NCBI GenBank assembly: GCA_029250425.1
Contig: JAQXFF010000139.1
Span: forward strand, 1 to 12,550
Source of the DNA: Candidatus Thalassarchaeaceae archaeon
GTDB lineage: Archaea > Thermoplasmatota > Poseidoniia > Poseidoniales > Thalassarchaeaceae
Reading direction: 5' to 3'
DNA length: 12,550 bases
Part shown: piece by piece, positions 9,201 through 12,550 of the stretch
How the letters are laid out: the number at the start of each line of letters is the position of its first letter
How positions within the stretch are numbered: position 1 is the stretch's first letter
Made by a program: the position numbers and the translations under genes
Notes under the pieces: model-generated
Seen by the model: the letters and a program-made list of their open reading frames with translations, nothing else
Databases searched by the model: none
Told to the model about the DNA's origin: nothing

Positions 9201-12200
9201 GGTGTCTTGTAAACTCGTGAATTGTGGGATGTGTAGGCGTATCCATCGTGATTTTCAAGTTCTCCAGAACTCCTATAACTGCTGGAACTTGATGAAATGA
9301 TGGGCCAATTATTCTGATTATTGCCGAGGTTTGCGGGGTCGGTGTAAGACCAAAGTCGAGGGGTTTGCCAATAGTAATCATGGCCAAACATTCGTAGACC
9401 AGATTCATCAAATTCCAAGTCAATTGGACTTTGAGCATGAGGAACTGTATATTGGGGATTAGAAGAACTCCCTGTGTTAAATGAGGACCAAGAATTACGA
9501 GCTTCGCACAGACCCTCATCAGCATCACTCCAACCATCATTATCATCGTCAGGGTCGACAAAGTTGCACAACCCATCACTATCGGTATCGATTGGGACCG
9601 AGGTTGCAGAGAGGGGGTTGGTCTGACAAGCGGTCTCGTTTGCATCCCACCAATTGTCATTGTCGTCATCAATGTCTTCGATCAATGATGTCAAGCAGTT
9701 TGCCACCAAAGTATCAGGCATACCATCGCTGTCTGTATCTAAATCGGCACACATATCGAGTGGGAAATCATCAGCATCATCTGGATAACCATCGTTGTCA
9801 TCATCAGTATCCCACAAATTGATGGTGCCATCTGTATCGGTGTCGCCATCTCTCAACCACAGGTTGGTATCGGGCAAGTTGTCACCCATTTCATTGGGCC
9901 CATCGCCACGCTGAATGGTGTCCCCGTGGCCCAATTGGCCGTAAGTGTTCGACCCCCAACAGCGTACTTGACCATCTTCTCGAATGGCACAGGCGGATGT
10001 GGACCCCAAGGCTGCGGATTCAACAAAATCTCCAACATCGGTGATTTGTAGATTGGTGCCCATTTCGTTGACCGCGTCAATTGTCTGAGTATTGCCAATT
10101 CCCAATTGACCATACCCATTGTAACCCCAACATCGAAGATTACCATCCTCCATCAAACCACATGTGAATGATAAATCAACCGATGAAGGGCTTTGATAGT
10201 TGTTTTCGTCTTGTTGGCTGGTATAGATTTCATTGACCATTAAATCACCAAGCAAAGCGTACGGTAAACCGTCACCAATTTCAGATACCTGGTCGCCTCT
10301 ATTGTTTGCGTAACCATTGCCCAATTGACCATATGCACCATAACCCCAACACTTGACGTTGCCATCGTCCAAGATGGCACAAGAATACTGGCTGCCTGCA
10401 GAAATTTGGATGGTTGCGCGGTCAGTTCCGAGGTCGAGATATGGGAGGTTGACACCCATGTCATTCGCCGAATCGCCCCACACAATTGTGGATGAAGTAC
10501 CCGTGAGCAAGGTTCCATAACTCGAATATTGGTATCCCCAGCACTTGGAGAGTCCGTTTTCAAGAACTGCACATGTGTGTGCATAACCAGCAGAAATATC
10601 GGTGGCTCGCAAATTTTCACCGAAATCAACGGCTACAAGGTTGGTACCCATGTGATTACTGGAACTACCAAGGTAATTGGTCGAAGTACCCGCGCCCAAT
10701 CGGCCAGAATTGTAATTCAATCCCCAGCACTTGACTCCCCCTGTGTCCATCAGTGCACAGGTGTGGTCACCTCCAGCGGTGAGTTTGATGGCAACCCCAT
10801 TCAAATCAGTGAATGCAAGATAATCTCCCATTTGATATTGGTAATTTCCTTGATTGGTTGAGTTGCCTTGGCCCAATTGGCCATACCCATTGAAACCCCA
10901 GCACTTGACACTGCCATTGCTAATCAGTGCGCATGAGTGCCGCGAACCAGTGACCACTTGGATGGCTGTAAGGTTGGTTCCAAGATTGGTGAAGGCCAAT
11001 GATTCACCCATTTGATCGGGCTGACTGCCTTGACTGGTTGTGTTGCCTTGGCCCAATTGACCGTGGTTGTTGTAACCCCAACATTTGACAAGCCCTTGAA
11101 CTGAGACTGCACAGAAGTGCATGTACCCTGCCGTGATTTGGGCGGGTCGGAAGAATGGGATTTCAAGATCATTGGATGAGGCTTGAGGCGTGATTTCACT
11201 ACCCGAACCAGAGCCGGTTGCAACCGGTGATTCTGGACTGTAATCATCGCCATAGGATGCATCGTTCCCTAGAACACCTTGTGAACCATCACCCCAGCAA
11301 TAGACACGAGTGGTGGTTGAATTTTCAAACAAGCCACAGGTGCTTGAGCCACTCTCACTGGTTTCAATTTCGATTGGAGTCCATCCATTCAGAACTTGGA
11401 CGTTCAACGGGTTTGCTGAGGACGTTGGGAACCCACTACCAATACCCAATTGTCCATTGTTATTGTCACCCCAGCAGTATGCCGTATCTGCGGCAATGCC
11501 ACAGCCGTGTCCAGTTCCCACACTGATCGATGTGTGTGAATCATTTGTGGAACCCATGTCGACTCGGGTACCATTCACAGATGCACTGCTGTTGCCTAGA
11601 AGGCTACCACCCCAGCATGCGGTTTCGATGAGTTCTGAGTTGAGTGCACAAGTGACGTCATCACCTGCACTCATTCCACTGAATGCCAAGTTCGAAGCGC
11701 TCGCGTATTGACTTCCAGCACCTGCAAGGTCAACCTGTACTGGAGAACTACTGTTGACGGTTGTCGTCATACTACTGCCCAGCGTCATGCTTGAAGTTCC
11801 ACCATTGTAACCCCAACAGTAGATGGTATCGGCAATATTTCGTGCACAGGTATGTCGTGTACCAGTTGCAACCTCTTCAATAAATCCAACTCCGCTGGGA
11901 AGACTTAGCAAAAGTGGAGTCGAGGATTGGCCACCGGATTGCCTGACAAATCCAGTATCAATGCTGATGTTGTCGACCCAAGTAGTATCAGCGGCGGTAT
12001 TCGTCGAACTGTCTTTCCCGTAACCCCAAGTAAACGTGTGAGTTCCCGCTGAAAATGAGGTGTTGTAATTCTGCCATGTAGGATTGTTACCAGACCAACG
12101 AGCGGTGTATGATGCGCGTGAACAACTTGGATTGTCAATGCAGAAGTAGAGGAAATCGGCATTTTGTTGACTGATAGTTTGATAATCAAAACTGATATTT

Positions 12201-12550
12201 CCTGCACCTGTCAACAAGGTGATGGAGAATTTCGTGTCCGAGTTACCAACGTGATTGTTGCTCTTGTATGAATAATTTCCAGCACTGCTAATGGATGAAT
12301 CCCTTAACCAGGCGGGTGTTCCTGAGGTGACCCATTCGCTGCTGACTGTGGATTCCCAACTTTCCTCAAAGACCGCACTGGGATTTAGTACCATGCTCTC
12401 TCCAGTCTGTGAATCAGCACCACTGCCCCAACAGTAGACATCGCCATTTTGTGTGGTTACACAGGTGTGGCTTGAACCAGCCGAGACTGAAAGGGCACGA
12501 ACCCCAGAGGGGAGTTGTGCAGCAGAAGGCAAAGAACTGCTTACTGAAGT
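3254..12550 (-). CDS. Giant modular surface protein: RCC1, TSP3, propeller and He_PIG ectodomain, one TM helix, coiled coil and HhH tail (5' end off window)
   Basis: An open frame of 3098 codons enters at 12550 and ends at TGA 3256-3254; the true start lies outside. Order of parts: twelve RCC1-type Cys...CWG repeats with a jelly-roll-like insert after the first; Asp-rich TSP3 repeats; a BNR/sialidase-like propeller; one He_PIG Ig-like module; a second propeller; four He_PIG; TSP3; one He_PIG; a long TSP3 stalk; a 22-residue membrane helix (4361-4426); then about 370 cytoplasmic residues comprising a beta-rich domain, an Ala/Lys/Glu coiled coil and a C-terminal HhH. Basic residues right after the helix (RGNNK, then HKYR) support an outside-to-inside topology. 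From the module families this should be a cell-surface adhesin or receptor-like protein with calcium-dependent stiffening; that role is inferred. No protease, glycosidase or sortase motif was recognised. The family resembles large exported proteins of Marine Group II archaea. Confidence 0.93.
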   Translation of the reverse strand, partial: TSVSSSLPSAAQLPSGVRALSVSAGSSHTCVTTQNGDVYCWGSGADSQTGESMVLNPSAVFEESWESTVSSEWVTSGTPAWLRDSSISSAGNYSYKSNNHVGNSDTKFSITLLTGAGNISFDYQTISQQNADFLYFCIDNPSCSRASYTARWSGNNPTWQNYNTSFSAGTHTFTWGYGKDSSTNTAADTTWVDNISIDTGFVRQSGGQSSTPLLLSLPSGVGFIEEVATGTRHTCARNIADTIYCWGYNGGTSSMTLGSSMTTTVNSSSPVQVDLAGAGSQYASASNLAFSGMSAGDDVTCALNSELIETACWGGSLLGNSSASVNGTRVDMGSTNDSHTSISVGTGHGCGIAADTAYCWGDNNNGQLGIGSGFPTSSANPLNVQVLNGWTPIEIETSESGSSTCGLFENSTTTRVYCWGDGSQGVLGNDASYGDDYSPESPVATGSGSGSEITPQASSNDLEIPFFRPAQITAGYMHFCAVSVQGLVKCWGYNNHGQLGQGNTTSQGSQPDQMGESLAFTNLGTNLTAIQVVTGSRHSCALISNGSVKCWGFNGYGQLGQGNSTNQGNYQYQMGDYLAFTDLNGVAIKLTAGGDHTCALMDTGGVKCWGLNYNSGRLGAGTSTNYLGSSSNHMGTNLVAVDFGENLRATDISAGYAHTCAVLENGLSKCWGYQYSSYGTLLTGTSSTIVWGDSANDMGVNLPYLDLGTDRATIQISAGSQYSCAILDDGNVKCWGYGAYGQLGNGYANNRGDQVSEIGDGLPYALLGDLMVNEIYTSQQDENNYQSPSSVDLSFTCGLMEDGNLRCWGYNGYGQLGIGNTQTIDAVNEMGTNLQITDVGDFVESAALGSTSACAIREDGQVRCWGSNTYGQLGHGDTIQRGDGPNEMGDNLPDTNLWLRDGDTDTDGTINLWDTDDDNDGYPDDADDFPLDMCADLDTDSDGMPDTLVANCLTSLIEDIDDDNDNWWDANETACQTNPLSATSVPIDTDSDGLCNFVDPDDDNDGWSDADEGLCEARNSWSSFNTGSSSNPQYTVPHAQSPIDLEFDESGLRMFGHDYYWQTPRLWSYTDPANLGNNQNNWPIISSSSSSYRSSGELENHDGYAYTSHNSRVYKTPAIVTSFSSSTQFMSFSGGTSYASDMAISSNGTVYVNDHSTIQWKDQNGNSGSIQYPSGAYTQYAQIDIDANDNLHFMAYSNTLGGLYYWVHNGTAWSSSPTYIWSGSTNTMEPSASEMKVDSSGTVHAVFIYNTEVVYRYGNGTLWTTGFTDGRTNQNYGVDMVLNSTGVPQFAWLDYSNRTLYHTQQSGGNWVHKVVRTSVANVLGYQSIALALDAGDDPFIHSAWDGGYGASMIHYRGGFMQDIDANTYPGDADNDGICDALDQATLDYGEMPIRFENSSTSSVLPRMTGLVPNSVSITPALPSGLTLNTLTGEISGTPQIANLSGLTYTISTTSSNDPWSATITIQILSESPLLSGYEELPYLFLSTAGMNNQVAFDAVGNLYYANRYSSSINAHSNTQFSTGPSSYHSNHYDVDNNDIFVAKRGLDGAWDWVVSVKLCTGSVEDLVSDSQGNTYALVSYYGLAYNSICDVEIKDVALNVSFSTVNYQDSMVMKLDPNGNLLWTSHSSGNYSSGSPSLVAYAMELDSNGNVTLTGLAHIATSGNNLTFGGLNLDLGTSCISNLRPFVARIDANGNVAWAQGAHAPSGSCGTAQNDVRIATHPDGSATITGRAQSNLNFGGFQTSGPQSGHYYHYITHIDASGNWQWTKNVSQPSHMYGSDSSILETLSDGSMMFATSQFYSQCSSSCTLNMDGTMLNPENPYYVAAMRLGTNGSKHWTQLMGESWGSTSTSGGMYSTVDGDGVVNILMNTQLSTGYWKIFGITEDGDLAYYTASTSGSMYGSVSDMGTDSFGQPYFVGDLKSTSWGRETFLNSYTSGQSTNHYHRLYRMFGTIDHAANHIQIGNNSIVNLPALGGGCNGYGSVSCTDFASWSLYPSPPSGLSFDTNNGRLYGTPNQMTANATYMLNVTLSTPVTRTLSVNITFGIAPEAPTVSWDDNMTQEITRGNAIVSVTPTITTPQYITSFVSEPALPAGLSLHPVTGVLSGTPTANMSMMSFMLKACNSWGLCNEGSVFILTVLEPIPVISYADTVFEFPKDTPINPLVPTNAGGAVETWEVSPNLPYGLTLGPGGVISGVPVANTPATNYTIWANNTGGSTNATISITINGTGMFVFYPYDEQRLAINQPILTIYPSSLGATPITWSITPTLPTGLEFGATNGTIWGTPTTLTSLTSYTVSIQGFEADANTSTTLNITILPDLDGDGDPDETDPDTDGDGWYDDYEEDCGTNVSDLSSRPFDSDGDGICDGMDVDDGSMILMVYPSAILELSLNVTIVDFGPYTAGGDIDTWEISPALPLGLNFNGVSAARSTNDTGVISGTPTELSEPLVYTVWANNSEHSATYTIMISILTDNDLDGLPDIFDEDDDNDGWSDEMEDLCSNDAMNGTSTPIDTDGDELCNVVDEDDDGDGFSDGDEATCISDPLDSNDIPSDFDGNGICDALESDTDGDGWVDGLENACGTDPIDSTSIPADADLDESCDLLDDDDDNDGSPDMQDVYPFDSGAHTDTDGDGDPDNILYTPYFGNLTEDMDDDADGWNDTAEIDCGTEPLNATSVPEDVNDNGVCDVNDEPEVEGESEDDLPQDNDSSIDQYLSWAACCIFLLLLLLLLLLLLRGNNKSVMSIIHKYRDAEPEHTTSKPDFIFGVGTREDPFMLEPAEDCDVGSSVESKESIIIDNLDSGSIIRFNDLNDQDNDGRFRMESIEVRGEDDEGNSSIRFRLKFDDSRGYESTRGSDYEGLIKVGTSSVYLLWNVKTKESYSDRKARQKAYAEDRKVEKNRIREDAKAEALAEVAAEAKKEKKMRAEVEEKLRAEAEVKAKIEAEAKAKAETELKAKKAAKEKEGAERKASKEAAALAQSDAEQRLAKMEEQMAAKMAEMEEKMEGLSKKEAQLARVSAKAEFIDFNTLGVAKSSDKDDLKKMKGVGPFIEEKLNALGIYTFLQISRMTPEIEEQVNIAIEFFRGRVRRDKWVLQAKELHEKKK
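3257..3455 (-). other. C-terminal helix-hairpin-helix domain
   Basis: The motif LKKMKGVGPFIEEKLNALGI, then YTFLQISRMTPE and FFRGRVRRDKWVLQAKEL, matches a known small HhH-type domain. In other proteins it reads KGxGPxxxxxLNxLGIxTFxQIA...GRIxRDxWxxQAxxL, and it often sits at the end of NADH-dehydrogenase subunits and ribosomal-protein L21-like fusions. HhH domains usually bind DNA or RNA backbone or other proteins. A role for it at the tail of a surface protein is not established. Confidence 0.8.
3480..3930 (-). other. Cytoplasmic coiled coil (Ala/Lys/Glu-rich)
   Basis: About 150 residues of charged heptad-like sequence follow, for example RAEVEEKLRAEAEVKAKIEA and later MEEQMAAKMAEMEEKMEGL. 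The composition resembles TolA-like or ring-forming cytoplasmic helices. It probably forms a long helix or an oligomer. Coiled-coil scores were not computed. Confidence 0.85.
3935..4330 (-). other. Cytoplasmic beta-rich domain of unknown family
   Basis: About 130 residues after the membrane helix, beginning near FIFGVGTREDPFMLEPAED and ending near SSVYLLWNVKTKESY, alternate hydrophobic and polar residues as beta-strands do. They carry acidic turns and end at a strand with a Trp. No known family was recognised. It sits between the membrane and the coiled coil. Confidence 0.55.
4361..4426 (-). other. Transmembrane helix with twelve consecutive leucines
   Basis: The 22 residues run from YLSWAACCIF into twelve leucines, followed at once by RGNNK. 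All six leucine codons are used in the run (CTC, CTT, TTG, CTA, CTG, TTA). Basic residues after the helix put the C-terminal side in the cytoplasm. Confidence 0.92.
4450..5150 (-). repeat. Acidic TSP3 stalk (block C) next to the membrane
   Basis: About 230 residues hold many DxDxDGxxD-type loops, with regularly placed cysteine pairs in units ending (S/D)xxxIP or SVP. The last part (EPEVEGESEDDLPQDND) is acidic without calcium loops. In TSP3 proteins such arrays bind several calcium ions and act as rigid stalks that hold the outer domains away from the cell. Confidence 0.9.
5150..5435 (-). repeat. He_PIG Ig-like module, last before the stalk
   Basis: LPLGLNFNGVSAARSTNDTG is followed by VISGTPTELSEP and a closing ATYTIMISIL. 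The loop between GLNF and VISGTP is a few residues longer than in the other modules. Confidence 0.8.
5435..5612 (-). repeat. TSP3 calcium-binding repeat block B
   Basis: The block contains PDLDGDGDPDETDPDTDGD, a cysteine pair (EEDC...GIC) and FDSDGDGICDG. It lies between the He_PIG tandem and a further He_PIG. Confidence 0.88.
5612..6665 (-). repeat. Four tandem He_PIG Ig-like modules
   Basis: Four successive copies of the LP-x-GL ... G-x-(L/I)-x-G-(T/V)-P pattern are visible: PPSGLSFDTNNGRLYGTP, LPAGLSLHPVTGVLSGTP, LPYGLTLGPGGVISGVP and LPTGLEFGATNGTIWGTP. Each is followed by a beta-rich tail. They form a bead-like stretch between the second propeller and the TSP3 stalk. Confidence 0.88.
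6665..8130 (-). other. Second propeller region (SBBP-like, blades with D-x-x-G-N)
   Basis: About 490 residues carry repeated turns such as FDAVGNLYYA, SDSQGNTYALV, LDPNGNLLWT, LDSNGNVTLTG, IDANGNVAWAQ and IDASGNWQW. These are typical of the SBBP/NHL-like repeats of exported bacterial and archaeal proteins. No active site is visible. Blade count and closure need structure prediction. Confidence 0.6.
8140..8390 (-). repeat. He_PIG Ig-like module 1
   Basis: The hallmark LPSGLTLNTLTGEISGTP is followed by a strand YTIS and a closing ATITIQIL. This is the putative-Ig (He_PIG) pattern of the cadherin-like/dystroglycan-type fold, used as a spacer or adhesion module. Confidence 0.85.
8485..9480 (-). 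other. BNR/sialidase-like propeller A
   Basis: Repeating units such as DMAISSNGTVYVNDH, QIDIDANDNLHFMAY, EMKVDSSGTVHAVFIYN, DMVLNSTGVPQFAWLDY and ALALDAGDDPFIHSAWD mark successive blades. The pattern is the same as in the downstream gene's propeller region. A short Asp-rich unit (8383-8473) follows it. Confidence 0.6.
9500..9850 (-). repeat. TSP3 calcium-binding repeat block A
   Basis: The stretch is Asp-rich with loops such as DTDTDGTIN, DTDDDNDGYPDD, DTDSDGMPD and DTDSDGLC, and a paired cysteine in the ETACQTNPLSATSVPIDTD unit. It joins the RCC1 array to the first propeller and should form a calcium-stiffened linker. Confidence 0.88.
9866..12550 (-). repeat. RCC1-type repeat array, twelve visible units
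   Basis: Twelve Cys...CWG motifs are visible, for example THTCAVLENGLSKCWG-like and HTCALMDTGGVKCWG, many followed by GQLGxGN and an EMG or QMG linker. Each unit has a cysteine pair about 8-13 residues apart, fitting disulfides in an exported protein (the RCC1_2-type pattern). The early units are more divergent in length than the later ones. Twelve units is more than one seven-bladed propeller needs, so two propellers are likely, with the array starting beyond the window edge. Confidence 0.88.
11955..12375 (-). other. Jelly-roll-like module inserted in the RCC1 array
   Basis: About 140 residues interrupt the array after the first visible repeat, starting at FEESWE and ending at WVDNISI. The pattern ISFDYQ, then DFLYFCIDN, then FSAGTHTFTWGYGKD and WVDNI matches a widespread MAM/lectin-like beta-sandwich seen in exported bacterial and archaeal proteins. 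These modules commonly bind glycans or proteins. The specific family cannot be fixed by eye. Confidence 0.6.

Noticed and set aside
9193..9672. Minus-strand ORF of 159 codons in another frame
   Set aside because: It overlaps the giant gene completely and has the Met/Thr-rich composition of an out-of-frame TSP3 reading.
12530..12532. TTG as the start codon of the giant protein
   Set aside because: The frame is open for six more codons to the window edge and the TTG lies inside an RCC1-type repeat; the true start is outside the window.

Overview
The window holds parts of two very large, repeat-built surface proteins, both on the minus strand, separated by a 482-bp gap. Nothing on the plus strand looks like a real gene. 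Two features are typical of marine planktonic archaea, most likely Marine Group II / Poseidoniales (Thermoplasmatota). One is the extracellular mix of cysteine-paired RCC1-type repeats, thrombospondin type 3 (TSP3) calcium repeats and putative-Ig (He_PIG) modules. The other is an AT-rich, TATA-like element with no clear Shine-Dalgarno upstream of the downstream gene. The organism call is an inference, because no marker gene is present.

Layout, following transcription from right to left. Positions 12550-3254 hold a giant protein whose start lies outside the window; 3098 codons are visible. It runs through an RCC1-type array (with a jelly-roll-like module inserted after the first visible repeat), TSP3 repeats, a BNR/sialidase-like propeller, one He_PIG module, a second propeller, four He_PIG modules, TSP3, one He_PIG, and a long acidic TSP3 stalk. 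It then crosses the membrane once through a helix containing twelve consecutive leucines. The cytoplasmic tail has a beta-rich domain, an Ala/Lys/Glu coiled coil and a terminal helix-hairpin-helix (HhH) domain.

Positions 3253-2772 are intergenic. They contain a 31-codon ORF directly after the giant gene, a cluster of short inverted repeats including two mutually exclusive hairpins, and an AT-rich promoter-like stretch. Positions 2771-1 hold the N-terminal 923 codons of a second secreted or anchored RCC1-type protein. It has a signal-like N-terminus and seven RCC1-type repeats, five of them at an exact 60-residue period, then a propeller, one TSP3-like unit and RCC1-type repeats again. Its end is off the window.

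The two genes are built from the same module families and share linker motifs such as EMG-(D/T/S)-(N/S)-L, so they look like tandem paralogues. A reasonable reading is a cell-surface adhesion or ligand-binding locus: calcium-stiffened stalks display propellers and Ig-like modules, and at least the larger protein connects them to a cytoplasmic coiled coil and HhH domain. No enzyme active site was recognised. The most unusual feature is that intracellular tail on a giant exported protein.
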